Source: Candidatus Omnitrophota bacterium (GTDB lineage Bacteria > Omnitrophota > Omnitrophia > Omnitrophales > Aquincolibacteriaceae). Taken from it: DNA of 50,784 nt. The number at the start of each line of letters is the position of its first letter. Within the stretch, counting starts at the first letter, position 1. The position numbers were made by a program, and so were the translations under genes. Shown here piece by piece: positions 27,738 through 37,132 of the stretch. Location of the stretch: positions 1-50,784 of the forward strand of contig VFQY01000008.1 in NCBI GenBank assembly GCA_018883425.1. Reading direction: 5' to 3'. The notes beneath the pieces were generated by a model that saw nothing but the letters and a program-made list of their open reading frames with translations, did no database searches and was not told the origin of the DNA.

Positions 27738-28520
27738 TTAAGATTTGAGAGCGAGCCCTTCCTGAGGACTCGAGGCCGACGCGTAATCACGAACCGGCAT
27801 GCGCCCGGCAAGGTAAGCCTTGCGGCCCGCGCTGACGGCTTCGCGCATCGCGTGAGCCATTAAGACAGGATCTTGAGCTTGAGCAATCGCCGTGTTCATG
27901 AGCACGCCGGCCGCTCCGAGCTCCATACAGACTGCCGCATCCGAGGCCGTACCGACCCCCGCATCGACAATCACGGGACACTTGACCGCCTCCAGGATAA
28001 ACTGAAGATTCAGACGGTTCTGAATGCCCCGTCCCGATCCGATCGGGCCAGCCAGAGGCATGACGCATGCCGCCCCCGCTTCCTCAAGCCGCTTGGCCAT
28101 CACCGGATCGTCATTGGTGTAGGGCATAACCGTGAAACCTTCCCGAACCAAAATTTCTGTCGCCTCAAGCAGCCCGATCACATCAGGCATCAGGGTCTTC
28201 TTATCCCCGATCACTTCCACTTTCACCAGATCACCGCATCCGGCCGAGCGCCCCATTCGGGCGATCCGCACAGCATCCTTGGCGGTGTAGGCCCCCGCCG
28301 TGTTGGGCAGAAGCACCATGCGGCTGCGGTCAATGTAATCCAGAATATTTTTTCCGCTTTTATTTTCTAAGTCGACACGGCCGATCGCGACCGTAATCAT
28401 CTCTGCTCCCGATGCCGCAACCGCCTCGGCCATCTGTTCGAGAGTCGCGTATTTTCCCGTGCCGACGATCAGACGCGAGGCAATTTCGAATGAACCTATC
28501 TTGAGTTTTGCGTCCTGCAT
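27738..28520 (-). CDS. thiG: Thiazole synthase ThiG
   Basis: 260 aa TIM barrel. Forms the thiazole phosphate of thiamine from DXP, ThiS-thiocarboxylate and dehydroglycine. Recognised by [36 protein letters not shown] with the Schiff-base Lys, and the phosphate-binding GSGRGIQN and [11 protein letters not shown]. No thiS, thiH/thiO, thiF or thiE lies nearby, so it is an orphan inside the glgA-leuB run. AGGCAGGA precedes the ATG. Confidence 0.96.
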   Translation of the reverse strand: MQDAKLKIGSFEIASRLIVGTGKYATLEQMAEAVAASGAEMITVAIGRVDLENKSGKNILDYIDRSRMVLLPNTAGAYTAKDAVRIARMGRSAGCGDLVKVEVIGDKKTLMPDVIGLLEATEILVREGFTVMPYTNDDPVMAKRLEEAGAACVMPLAGPIGSGRGIQNRLNLQFILEAVKCPVIVDAGVGTASDAAVCMELGAAGVLMNTAIAQAQDPVLMAHAMREAVSAGRKAYLAGRMPVRDYASASSPQEGLALKS

Positions 28521-28559
28521 AGAATCCTGCCTTTTTAGAGATTTCCAGATCAGGGGAGG

Positions 28560-30032
28560 TTACTTTTCGGAACCTTTGAGCTTGCCGCGGGAAACACCCT
28601 GGTAAATTTCGATGTATTTCTTGGCGGAGGATGTCCAGGAAAAATCAGCGGCCATCGCATTCCGGACCAAAATCTGCCAGCTGTCCTGATTCTGATAAAC
28701 TTTCAGTGCCCGCGTCAGGGTCTGAAGGAGCGCCTCGGTCGTGTATTCTTCGAAGACAAAACCCGTCCCCTTACCCGTCTTGACGCTGAATTCCTGAATG
28801 GTGTCTGCCAGCCCCCCCGTCGCGCGCACGAGCGGCACCCCGCCGTAGCGCAGAGCAATCATCTGCCCCAAACCGCAGGGCTCGTAGAACGAGGGCATCA
28901 AAAAAAGGTCGCACCCTGCATAGATGCGCTTGGCCATCCGGCCGTCGAAGACAATGTGAATCCCGAACCGGTCTTTATGTTTCTTGGCAATGTCGCGGAG
29001 GATTTTATGATATTTTTCTTCGCCGGTTCCAAGCAAAACCAGCTGGAGATCGCGCTCAGCCATGGCTTCAAGAGCGGGGATCAGAATGTCTAATCCCTTT
29101 TGATCGACCAGTCTTGTGATCATCCCGATGACCGGCACTTCGGGACGGGGCTTGAAAGCGTTCTCTTTCTGAAGGGCCGCCTTGCAGACTTTTTTTCCTT
29201 CCAGCGAAGCGGCCGAATAGTGCTGAACGATGTCGGCATCAGTCTCGGGGTTCCACTCACGGTAGTCGATCCCGTTAAGGACGCCGTAAAGGGTCTCTTT
29301 GCGGCCGCCTAAAACATTCTCCATCCCGCAGCCGAACTGCTTGGTTTGGATCTCGCGGGCATACCGCTCGCTGACGGTCGTTACCGCATCAGAGTACACG
29401 AGACCGCCCTTCATGAAGCTGACTTTGCCGTAGAACTCCAGCTTTTCGAGTCTGAACTCATCCCAGGAAAGACCCGTCAGAGGCAGTGAGTCCGGCGGAA
29501 AGTTTCCCTGATAGGCCAGGTTATGAATCGTAAAAACAGAGCGCGTTTTTTTGAATAGCGGATCACGTGCGTAGAGGGTTTTCAGGTAAGCGGAAATCAG
29601 GCCGGTCTGCCAATCGTGGCCGTGAAGAATATCCGGCGAAATTTCGAGGGCGCGGAGCGTCTCGAAGACAGCGCGCTGAAAAAAGATGAATCGCCGGTCA
29701 TTATCGGGGTAATCGGACATCGGCGTTCCGTAAAGATGTTCTCTTTGAAAGAAGGCGGGATGATCAATCCAATAGACCTGAACGCCCTTCTCGTCGATCC
29801 CGTGGTAGACGCGTCCATATTCTTTTTCGCTGCCCAGGTCAACGGTGAGCCGTTCCACAGCGGTCTTGAAACCGCTTTTCTGAACGTCCATGCCTCGGTA
29901 GCGAGGCAAAAAGGCCAGCACCTCATGACCGAGCGCCCGGAGTTCGTGGTTCAGAGTGCCGACCACGTCTGCCAGTCCGCCGGTCTTAGCATACGGAATC
30001 ATCTCCGATGCCGCCGAAACGATTTTCATCAT
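28560..30032 (-). CDS. glgA: Glycogen synthase GlgA (ADP-glucose type)
   Basis: About 490 aa, GT5 family, normal length. Elongates alpha-1,4-glucan from ADP-glucose. The N-terminal EMIPYAKTGGLADV binds the donor; HGHDWQTGL, VFTIHNLAYQG and the C-terminal MPSFYEPCGLGQM are also canonical. The track starts at a TTG; the tandem ATG codons at 30032 and 30029 are more likely. It lies 33 bp downstream of a glycogen-binding-domain gene, so both are probably one unit from the promoter at 30385-30413. Confidence 0.95.
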   Translation of the reverse strand: MMKIVSAASEMIPYAKTGGLADVVGTLNHELRALGHEVLAFLPRYRGMDVQKSGFKTAVERLTVDLGSEKEYGRVYHGIDEKGVQVYWIDHPAFFQREHLYGTPMSDYPDNDRRFIFFQRAVFETLRALEISPDILHGHDWQTGLISAYLKTLYARDPLFKKTRSVFTIHNLAYQGNFPPDSLPLTGLSWDEFRLEKLEFYGKVSFMKGGLVYSDAVTTVSERYAREIQTKQFGCGMENVLGGRKETLYGVLNGIDYREWNPETDADIVQHYSAASLEGKKVCKAALQKENAFKPRPEVPVIGMITRLVDQKGLDILIPALEAMAERDLQLVLLGTGEEKYHKILRDIAKKHKDRFGIHIVFDGRMAKRIYAGCDLFLMPSFYEPCGLGQMIALRYGGVPLVRATGGLADTIQEFSVKTGKGTGFVFEEYTTEALLQTLTRALKVYQNQDSWQILVRNAMAADFSWTSSAKKYIEIYQGVSRGKLKGSEK

Positions 30033-30065
30033 TTTTTTTCTCAAGGCTGTTTTTTTTCGATGAGG

Positions 30066-30350
30066 TCAGGAAACTGTGATGACGCAGTTCCAGGTTCCGA
30101 AGGCATTCGGGACGCACTCGACCGGATTTTGATCGTTATGCCAAGCGCCGTCGGCCCAAAACCGGTATTCGTAACGTCCGGGAGCCAGTTTGAGACTCAC
30201 GCTCCAACGGCCTCCCTTGGATTCCTTCATGGGCGTAAGAGCCGGGTTCCAGCCATTAAACGACCCGGCCAAAAAAACACCCTCGGATACAGGAGCAAAG
30301 TATTCAAACGAAACTTCACGCTCGGAATTCCGGGAATTTTGGGACGCCAT
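30066..30350 (-). CDS. Small CBM48/AMPK-type glycogen-binding-domain protein
   Basis: 94 aa, essentially one CBM48 (E-set) domain: the FLAGSFNGWNP hairpin, a WSVSLKLAPGRYEYRFWADG core and a C-terminal NPVECVPNAFGTWNCVITV strand pair. The Trp residues match the starch/glycogen-binding sites of AMPK-beta. Free-standing domains of this type are found in many bacteria; binding glycogen and targeting GlgA, next in the operon, is a reasonable inference. It has its own strong promoter, back-to-back with that of rpmB. Confidence 0.85.
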   Translation of the reverse strand: MASQNSRNSEREVSFEYFAPVSEGVFLAGSFNGWNPALTPMKESKGGRWSVSLKLAPGRYEYRFWADGAWHNDQNPVECVPNAFGTWNCVITVS

Positions 30351-30384
30351 CAGGTCCGCCTTCGTTCATGAATCAGGGTCGGCG

Positions 30385-30413
30385 AGTATAGCCCAGAAAA
30401 AAGGGCTTGCCAA
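30385..30413 (-). promoter_or_regulatory. Promoter of the glycogen-binding protein and glgA
   Basis: Minus-strand TTGGCA (5/6), 17-bp spacer, TATACT (5/6). The leader is about 28-30 nt with AGGCGGA shortly before the ATG. Its -35 covers 30408-30413, almost coincident with the rpmB -35 on the other strand. Confidence 0.75.
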
Positions 30414-30435
30414 GGGACATCTTATTGCCTATTAT
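30407..30435 (+). promoter_or_regulatory. rpmB promoter with -10 box 8 nt from the start codon
   Basis: TTGCCA (5/6), 17-bp spacer, TATTAT (5/6), then 8 nt to the rpmB ATG with no Shine-Dalgarno. Predicts a leaderless or near-leaderless mRNA. The -35 shares bases 30408-30412 with the divergent promoter. Confidence 0.75.
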
Positions 30436-30443
30436 CCACGGCC

Positions 30444-30725
30444 ATGAACCGCTGTGCTATCTCTGGTAAAAAACCTATCGTCGGCAATTCGATCGCTCGC
30501 CGCGGTCTAGCCAAGAAATCCGGCGGAGTCGGTAAGAAAACTACGGGCATTACGCGCCGCCGTTTCTATCCGAATCTCCAGCGCGTCAAGGTCGTTCTCC
30601 CGAACGGCACTGTCAAACGGATCTGGGTAGCCGCGTCGATGATTCAGGCGGGCAAAGTCAAGAAGGCAGTGAATCACCGCAAAGCTTATCTGGCAAAAGC
30701 TAAAGCGGCTAAAACTGCGGCTTGA
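30444..30725 (+). CDS. rpmB: 50S ribosomal protein L28
   Basis: 93 aa with the L28 signatures [25 protein letters not shown] and a basic Lys/Ala C-terminus. A monocistronic gene on the plus strand. Its ATG lies 8 nt after a -10 box without a ribosome site. Its 3' end overlaps the 3' end of recJ tail-to-tail by 17 bp, leaving no room for a separate terminator. Confidence 0.95.
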   Translation: MNRCAISGKKPIVGNSIARRGLAKKSGGVGKKTTGITRRRFYPNLQRVKVVLPNGTVKRIWVAASMIQAGKVKKAVNHRKAYLAKAKAAKTAA

Positions 30726-32376
30726 TCTCCTTCGCTTCAAGAACCACGCGCTCTCTTCCTTCCCAAGATTTAATCTTCAAGGAATAAGAGAGGTCGAATG
30801 TCTTCCCCTGCTGAAGGGTTCTGAGAGTGCTTTCACTTTCGGGGCTTTCATGAGGGGATTTCTCTGTCCACAAAGCCTCGTAGACAAAGACTCCGTCCGT
30901 GACATAGAACTGATGCGTCATCGGACTTAACCGCACCGGCTTCGTCTTCAGCTGAAGGGCCTCGGTTCGGAAAACAGGTCTGGGGTTGCCCATGCCGTGC
31001 GGTTCCATCATTTTCAATTCCTGCACAAACGGCGAGGTCAAGTCTTCGAGCTGAAGTTGCAGATCGACGGGAACCGTTTTGATCAGATCCGCCGGATTCA
31101 TTTTCTCGCGAGCATAATCATTGATGCGGGCTCGGAAGGCGCCCAGGTTGCTGTCCATCATGGAAAGCCCCGCAGCCTGAGCATGTCCGCCGAATTCGAG
31201 AAATAAGTCCTGAGAATGACTCAAAGCTTCGTATAAGTTAAAGCCTTTGATCGATCGGCCCGAGCCTTTGCCCTTGCCGTTCTCGAAAGCAATCACGATG
31301 GCGGGACGGTGAAAACGATCCACCAGACGCGACGCGACAATTCCTATGACACCCTGATGCCAGCCTTCGGAACCCACGACAATCACGCGGTCACGGCTGA
31401 AATTCATCGTGCGTTCGACTTCCCGCACAGCGTCCTTCACGGTCTGCCTCTCTTCGCGTTGGCGCGCCTTATTCTCCTCATCCAGAACCTTGGCAAGGCT
31501 TTCAGCTTCGCGGGGGCTTTCGCTCATCAGAAGTCTTAGGGCAATTTCGGGACTGCTCATGCGTCCGGCTGCATTGATGCGGGGGCCGAACGCAAATCCG
31601 ATATGTCCGACGTTCATTTCGGGACCGTTGATCTTGGCCACTTCACAGAGCGCTTTAAAACCCAAGCTCGTTCGCTGAGCAAGAAGCTTGAGACCTTTAC
31701 GGACGATCACCCGGTTTTCATCCTGAAGGGGCGCAACATCGCACACCGTCGAAACTGCGGCAAGATCCAGAAACTGATAGGCCCGGACCCCTAGCAGAGC
31801 TTGGCTGAACTTAAAGGCCAACCCCCCAGCCGAAAGCTCCTTAAACGGATAGCTGCAGTCTGAGCGCAGAGGATTCAGAATGGCGTCGGCCTCAGGAAGT
31901 CCTTCGGCCGGAATTCTGTGGTGATCGATGATGATCACGCTCATGCCGAGCCGCCGCGCCAGCGCGATTTTACTGCCGGCTGCCACGCCGCAATCCACGG
32001 TGATCAGCAGTTTCTCTCCCGCCGCTGCTCCTTCGCGGATCGCGCGTTCGCTCACACCGTATCCATCCTCGGACCGGTTCGGCAGAAAAACACGGTGTTC
32101 CACGCCTAAAAGCCTAAGAGTTTTTGCCGTTATGCTGGCGCCTGTGACTCCGTCCACGTCATAGTCACCGTGAATCATCACGCGGCCTCCCTGAGCGGCC
32201 GTTTTTTGGACGAGTGCGCAGGCTTCGGCCATGTCTTTCATGCGGAACGGATCGGTCAAATCCGGGAGATCGGCTTTGAGAAAAGCTTCGACAGCCTTAG
32301 GTTCTTCCAGCCCCCGCAATTTCAGGAGCTGGAGGAACCGCGGCGTGTAAGAGTTGTTCTGGAGAATTGAGTTCAA
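30709..32376 (-). CDS. recJ: Single-strand-specific exonuclease RecJ
   Basis: 555 aa, 5'-3' ssDNA exonuclease of the DHH family used in recombination and repair. DHH motifs are visible: [26 protein letters not shown], and [11 protein letters not shown] of the DHHA1 part, followed by an OB-like C-terminal region. It starts with TTG overlapping the secDF stop, with AAGGCG upstream, and is the last gene of the queA-tgt-yajC-secDF-recJ unit. Confidence 0.95.
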   Translation of the reverse strand: MNSILQNNSYTPRFLQLLKLRGLEEPKAVEAFLKADLPDLTDPFRMKDMAEACALVQKTAAQGGRVMIHGDYDVDGVTGASITAKTLRLLGVEHRVFLPNRSEDGYGVSERAIREGAAAGEKLLITVDCGVAAGSKIALARRLGMSVIIIDHHRIPAEGLPEADAILNPLRSDCSYPFKELSAGGLAFKFSQALLGVRAYQFLDLAAVSTVCDVAPLQDENRVIVRKGLKLLAQRTSLGFKALCEVAKINGPEMNVGHIGFAFGPRINAAGRMSSPEIALRLLMSESPREAESLAKVLDEENKARQREERQTVKDAVREVERTMNFSRDRVIVVGSEGWHQGVIGIVASRLVDRFHRPAIVIAFENGKGKGSGRSIKGFNLYEALSHSQDLFLEFGGHAQAAGLSMMDSNLGAFRARINDYAREKMNPADLIKTVPVDLQLQLEDLTSPFVQELKMMEPHGMGNPRPVFRTEALQLKTKPVRLSPMTHQFYVTDGVFVYEALWTEKSPHESPESESTLRTLQQGKTFDLSYSLKIKSWEGRERVVLEAKEIKPQF

Positions 32377-34541
32377 CGCGCCTTCATGTCCACAATGATG
32401 GAATTTGCGACGAAGATCGTGGAATAAATACCGACAAAGAATCCGATCAGCATCGTAAAAGCAAAATCATTGATCGCCGCGCCGCCGAAGAGAAACAGGG
32501 CCAGCGTGGTCAAGATCACGGTCAGACTGGTCAGAATAGTCCGGCTGAGGGTTTGGTTGATACTGAGATTCACCACATCCTCGAATTTGGCGCGGCGCAT
32601 CAGTTTCATGTTGTCGCGTACACGGTCGAACGTCACGATCGTGTCATTGACCGAATAACCCATGATCGTCAGAATGGCCGCGATTGTAGGCAGATTGATC
32701 TCACGGCCGCTGAGAGAATAAACGCCGAAGGTGAAGACCGTGTCGTGGATAAGAGCCACAACAGCAGCAAAGGCAAACTTCCACTCGAAACGCCAGCCCA
32801 CGTAAATCAAAATCCCGAGCGAGGAGAGCGCAACGGCCACGAGCGCCTTCTTGGTCAAATCATCACTCACCGAAGCGCCGATTCGATCCACTCTTTGCAG
32901 CTGATACTTTCCTGACGCAAGCTGGCCTGCGACCGCTTCAATTTTTTCTGTGTCCGGCTCAGCGACCTTGATGATGAATTGATTATCCGAACGGTCGCCG
33001 TAATGCTGAATAACCGCGCCGCGCAAACCGGCTTTTTCAAGACCGCCGCGAAGATCCGCGATATCCACACTCTCCGCGAATTGAATCTGGGCGAGAGTTC
33101 CGCCCGTAAATTCAACGCCGAGATTCTCGTTCCCGCGGTAGAGAATCGTCACAACGCCCAAGGCCAGAACGACGAAAGAAAAACCATAGGCAAGCACGCG
33201 GCCTTTAAGAAACGCAAAATGAGTCACACCGATAATCTTCATCATCTTGAGATTGAGATTAGCGTTGTGATGACTCAGAAAATCAAAAAGAACGCGCGTG
33301 ATGAAAATTGCCGAAAACATGCTGGCGATAATACCCAGCGTCAGCGTCACAGCGAATCCCTTGATGGGCCCCGTTCCAAAGATGAACAGAATCACGGAGG
33401 TCAAAATCGTCGTTAGATTGGAATCGAGAATCGCCGAGAAGGCCTTGTGATAACCCGCAGCAATTGCGCCGCGCGAGGTCTTACCCGCCTCCTTCTCTTC
33501 CCGAATTCTTTCAAAAATCAGCACGTTGGCGTCAACGGCCATACCGATCGAGAGCACAAAACCCGCGATACCGGGCAGCGTCAAGGATGCCCCGAAAGCC
33601 GCAAGAGATCCCAGGAGGAAGAGACCGTAGAGAAACAAACCGACCACGGCCACGACACCCGGGAGAAGGTAGTAAATGGGCATGAAGACGAACACAAGCA
33701 GAGTGCCTATCAATCCCGCATAAACGCCCTTCTGAACGGAATCTTGACCCAGGCTTGAACCGACGGTTCGCTCCTCGATGATTTTCACAGGGGCCGGAAG
33801 CGCACCGGCCCGCAGGATGAGAGACAGGTCGCTGGCCTCTTCCGGAGTGAAATTTCCGGAAATCACGCCCTGCCCGTTCGGAATGCGGTCGCGGATCACG
33901 GGTGCGGAATGCACCTTACCGTCCAAAACGATGGCGAGCTGACGCCCGATGTTCTGAAATGTAATCTGATCAAAAAGCTTTGCGCCGTCATGATCAAATT
34001 GGAGCTGAACCGTCGCTTCGCCCATCTGACCGAATCCCACCCAGGCCTTGGTCAAATGCTCACCGGTGAGAAGAGCTTTGGAATCCAGCAGCAGCTTGCT
34101 GGATCCGAAGGCGTCTTGAACCTCCTTGTACTCATAGCCTTCGGGAATCTTGCCCTGTTCGGCCTGCGTCGCAAGACTGGTGTCATTGGAGACTAATTTA
34201 AATTCCAAATGCGCCGTCTTACCGACGATTTCCTTGGCCCGTTCGCGGTCTGTCACGCCGGGAAGCTGAACCACGACGTTCAAACTGCCCTGTTTGGTGA
34301 TGACCGGCTCGCGGACGCCGAATTCATCGATACGGTTGCGGATAATTTCAACCACCCGGTCCGTCGCATCTTCGCGCGCGTCCTCAGAGAGGTTAGCCGC
34401 ATCGACCTCCAGGACGAGCTGCATGCCTCCCTGAAGATCCAATCCCATATTGATTTTTTGGCTCGGCGGATAGAAGCTCCAGAGGGAATAGGCGACGGCA
34501 GCTATGATCAGGAGAACTTTCCACTTGTAGTATTTACCCAT
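32373..34541 (-). CDS. secDF: Fused protein-export membrane protein SecDF
   Basis: 722 aa single polypeptide. SecD occupies about residues 1-430 (first TM, periplasmic domain with GLDLQGGMQLVLEV, then five TMs with GMAVDANVLIFERIREE). SecF occupies about 440-722 (VEFTGGTLAQIQF, then TMs with GYSVNDTIVTFDRVRDN). It uses proton flow to pull secreted proteins from the Sec channel. Separate secD and secF are more common; fusion is known in Bacillus and Bacteroidetes. Strong AAGGAGAGG ribosome site; yajC lies 9 bp upstream. Confidence 0.96.
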   Translation of the reverse strand: MGKYYKWKVLLIIAAVAYSLWSFYPPSQKINMGLDLQGGMQLVLEVDAANLSEDAREDATDRVVEIIRNRIDEFGVREPVITKQGSLNVVVQLPGVTDRERAKEIVGKTAHLEFKLVSNDTSLATQAEQGKIPEGYEYKEVQDAFGSSKLLLDSKALLTGEHLTKAWVGFGQMGEATVQLQFDHDGAKLFDQITFQNIGRQLAIVLDGKVHSAPVIRDRIPNGQGVISGNFTPEEASDLSLILRAGALPAPVKIIEERTVGSSLGQDSVQKGVYAGLIGTLLVFVFMPIYYLLPGVVAVVGLFLYGLFLLGSLAAFGASLTLPGIAGFVLSIGMAVDANVLIFERIREEKEAGKTSRGAIAAGYHKAFSAILDSNLTTILTSVILFIFGTGPIKGFAVTLTLGIIASMFSAIFITRVLFDFLSHHNANLNLKMMKIIGVTHFAFLKGRVLAYGFSFVVLALGVVTILYRGNENLGVEFTGGTLAQIQFAESVDIADLRGGLEKAGLRGAVIQHYGDRSDNQFIIKVAEPDTEKIEAVAGQLASGKYQLQRVDRIGASVSDDLTKKALVAVALSSLGILIYVGWRFEWKFAFAAVVALIHDTVFTFGVYSLSGREINLPTIAAILTIMGYSVNDTIVTFDRVRDNMKLMRRAKFEDVVNLSINQTLSRTILTSLTVILTTLALFLFGGAAINDFAFTMLIGFFVGIYSTIFVANSIIVDMKAR

Positions 34542-34550
34542 ATCCTCTCC

Positions 34551-34868
34551 TTACTCTTTTCTCAAGGCGCTGATGGCCGTTTTGAGAACTTCCATCTTGG
34601 TGTTGTCACTGTCTCCGGTTTTGAGAACCACATAATCCTTCTGAATCCCCGCAATGGTGCCGATGATGCCGCCGATCGTTTCAACGCGGTCTCCTTTTTT
34701 CAGAGCCTCGACCATCTGCTGAAGTTCCCGCCTTTGTTTTTGCTGCGGGCGGAGAATGAAAAAATACATCACGGCGAACACCAGGATGAAGGGGAAGAAG
34801 AGACTGAGCGGATTCGCTTCGGGACCCGCCGCCTGAACCGCAAAAACTGAAAATAAGGCGTCTGACAT
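34551..34868 (-). CDS. yajC: Preprotein translocase subunit YajC
   Basis: 105 aa, one TM helix (FFPFILVFAVMYFFI), then the family motif RPQQKQRRELQQMVEALKKGD and VETIGGIIGTI. Accessory subunit of SecDF. A CGGAGG ribosome site is 9 nt from the ATG. Lies between tgt and secDF as in most bacteria. Confidence 0.95.
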   Translation of the reverse strand: MSDALFSVFAVQAAGPEANPLSLFFPFILVFAVMYFFILRPQQKQRRELQQMVEALKKGDRVETIGGIIGTIAGIQKDYVVLKTGDSDNTKMEVLKTAISALRKE

Positions 34869-34901
34869 AACTTAAAACCTCCGATTAAATGTTGACCTAG
34901 A

Positions 34902-36041
34902 TTATCGGCAGCCTGGATCAAAGCTGTCGGTAAATTTTCTCTTAAATTCCAGAAAGCCTCCAGCCTCAATGGCTGTCCGCATGGCTTTGAGAAAGTGCAC
35001 AAAAAAATAAACGTTATGCAGCGACACCAGCTGAAGCCCGAGCATCTCGTCGGTATTAAACAGATGCCGCAGGTAGCTTCGCGAAAAATTTCGACAAGTA
35101 TAACAGCCGCACGTCTCGTCCAGAGGTAAAAAATCAGCGTGGTACTTCCCGTTACGGACCACAATCAGCCCCCGCGACGTAAAGGCCGTGCCGTTTCGGC
35201 CGTAGCGCGTAGGGGTCACGCAGTCAAACATATCCGCTCCCTGCTCGACGGCCTCGAGAAAATCGATCGGTGTCCCGATTCCCATCATGTAACGGGGCTT
35301 ATTTTCGGGCATCGCGGGAATCACTTCCCGGAAGATCCTGAACGTATCGTCCTTGTTTTCACCGACACAGAGCCCGCCGAGAGCATAGCCGTCGAAATCA
35401 AGATCGGTGATCCGCTGAAGGTGCTCGAGCCTCAACTCGGGAAAAACGCCTCCCTGAATAATGCCGAAAAGCGCCTGTGACTTCAGCCGATGATGCTTCT
35501 TCGCCCGCTCGGCCCAGCGCGTTGTCAGCTCGCAGGCCTGGCGTATACGGGCCTGATCCAGCGTGGGCGGAGGACATTCGTCAAAGATCATGGCGATGTC
35601 GCTTCCAATAGCCTCCTGGATATCCATGACCACCTCCGGCCCCAGAAAAATCTCCTTCCCATCGACATGCGAACGGAAGGTCACGCCCTTCTCCGTAATC
35701 TCCCGCAAGCGGCTGAGCGAAAAAACTTGGTACCCTCCGCTGTCGGTCAAAATGGGCGCGGACCACCCCATGAAGCGGTGCAGCCCCTGCGCCTTGAGCA
35801 GAATGTCTACGCCTGGACGGATGAAAAGGTGGTAGGTGTTCGACAGGATAATTTCCGCCTGAAGGTCGTGCAGATCCCGCGGCAGAAGACCTTTGACGGT
35901 TCCTTGAGTACCGACCGGCATAAAAACCGGAGTCAAGAAGTCTCCATGGGCCGTCCGGACACGCCCGGTCCTAGCGCCGCAGGACGGATCTTTGGCTAAA
36001 ACCTCGAAGCCGAACTGTTTTTTTTCTGTCGCCGTATTCAA
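34902..36041 (-). CDS. tgt: Queuine tRNA-guanine transglycosylase Tgt
   Basis: 379 aa from a TTG at 36041 (NTATEKKQFGFEV), which has AAAGGA 6 nt upstream and begins 11 bp after queA; the longer track ORF would overlap queA. Exchanges guanine-34 for preQ1. The catalytic Asp regions LTDSGGYQVFSL and RYMMGIGTP and the zinc site CGCYTCRNFSRSYLRHL are intact. Works with QueA and probably with the QueD homologue at 49341 in queuosine synthesis. Confidence 0.95.
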   Translation of the reverse strand: MNTATEKKQFGFEVLAKDPSCGARTGRVRTAHGDFLTPVFMPVGTQGTVKGLLPRDLHDLQAEIILSNTYHLFIRPGVDILLKAQGLHRFMGWSAPILTDSGGYQVFSLSRLREITEKGVTFRSHVDGKEIFLGPEVVMDIQEAIGSDIAMIFDECPPPTLDQARIRQACELTTRWAERAKKHHRLKSQALFGIIQGGVFPELRLEHLQRITDLDFDGYALGGLCVGENKDDTFRIFREVIPAMPENKPRYMMGIGTPIDFLEAVEQGADMFDCVTPTRYGRNGTAFTSRGLIVVRNGKYHADFLPLDETCGCYTCRNFSRSYLRHLFNTDEMLGLQLVSLHNVYFFVHFLKAMRTAIEAGGFLEFKRKFTDSFDPGCR

Positions 36042-36052
36042 GGGCAGTCCTT

Positions 36053-37108
36053 TCAAAGAATGATCATGGCATCGCCATAACTGTAAAAACGATAACGCAG
36101 GCGCACGGCCTCGGCATAAGCTTGTCGCATTAAGCCGGCTCCGCAAAAGGCATCGACAAGCATCAAGAGCGTGCTCTTGGGAAGATGAAAATTTGTAATC
36201 AATCCGTCCGTCACCTTGAAGCTGTAGGGCGGGTGTATGAAAAGTGACGTTCTTGCCGAGCCTGCGCGGACTCCGCCTGCCGGCTCGGCCGCGGACTCAA
36301 GCGCTCTCACCGAGGTCGTGCCGCAGGCAATCACCCGCCGGCCCGACGATTTCGCCGCGGTGAGCGCCGCCGCCGCCTCGGGCGAGATGATAAAAAACTC
36401 CTCCAGCATGCGGTGCTCCAGAATATTCTCGGCCGTCACCGGCTGAAAAGTCCCGTAGCCCGTGTGAAGGGTAATCGTCACAATCTCGACACCCTCACTT
36501 TTTAAGGCATCCAGAAGCGGCTGATCAAAATGCAGGCCCGCGGTCGGCGCGGCTATGGCTCCCTCGTGACGGGCATAAACCGTTTGGTAATCCTCGCGGT
36601 CTGAGGGAACATCGCCGCGGCGTATGTACGGGGGCAGAGGGATATGTCCGATCTGGCGGATCGCATCTTTGGGATCCGGTGTCAGAAAACGGATCCGCCG
36701 CGTTCCGCTGCCCTCACGGGGGCCGTCAAGGATCTCGGCCTCAAGAGATTTTTCTCCCGATGAGAAACTCAGTTTTTCTCCGGCGGCCATGCGCCCTGCA
36801 GGTTTCAGCAGAGCATCCCAAGTCCCATCCTCAAACTCTGTGAGGAGAAGCGCTTCAGCCTTGGCACCCGATTTTCTCTTACCGAAAAGGCGTGCCGGCA
36901 GGACCTTCGTGTCGTTCAGAACAAGAACATCCCCTTTCTTGAGAATCTTCTGAACCTCATGAAAGTACCCGTGTTCCATCTCCCGCCCGGAGCGGAAAAG
37001 CTTCAGGAGTCTCGCCTCCGGCCTTTTCGCAAGCGGGAATTCGGCAATCAGCTCCTGCGGGAGATCGTAGTCGTAATCAGAGAGTGTCCTGGGGAATTCA
37101 GTCATCAT
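36053..37108 (-). CDS. queA: S-adenosylmethionine:tRNA ribosyltransferase-isomerase QueA
   Basis: 351 aa, normal length. Converts preQ1-tRNA to epoxyqueuosine-tRNA using the ribosyl part of SAM. Recognised by LSDYDYDLPQELIA near the N-terminus, VLVLNDTKVLPARLFG, AAPTAGLHFDQ and TNFHLPKSTLLMLVDAF. AGGAG lies about 10 nt upstream of the first of two tandem Met codons. Followed closely by tgt. Confidence 0.96.
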   Translation of the reverse strand: MMTEFPRTLSDYDYDLPQELIAEFPLAKRPEARLLKLFRSGREMEHGYFHEVQKILKKGDVLVLNDTKVLPARLFGKRKSGAKAEALLLTEFEDGTWDALLKPAGRMAAGEKLSFSSGEKSLEAEILDGPREGSGTRRIRFLTPDPKDAIRQIGHIPLPPYIRRGDVPSDREDYQTVYARHEGAIAAPTAGLHFDQPLLDALKSEGVEIVTITLHTGYGTFQPVTAENILEHRMLEEFFIISPEAAAALTAAKSSGRRVIACGTTSVRALESAAEPAGGVRAGSARTSLFIHPPYSFKVTDGLITNFHLPKSTLLMLVDAFCGAGLMRQAYAEAVRLRYRFYSYGDAMIIL

Positions 37109-37132
37109 TCAAGAGGATCTCCTGCCAGAGAT

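Noticed and set aside
28521-28560. CTGATCTGG segment before thiG resembling part of the TPP riboswitch
   Set aside because: Only a short part of one box matches; the remaining conserved elements are missing and the gap after glgA is just 39 bp.
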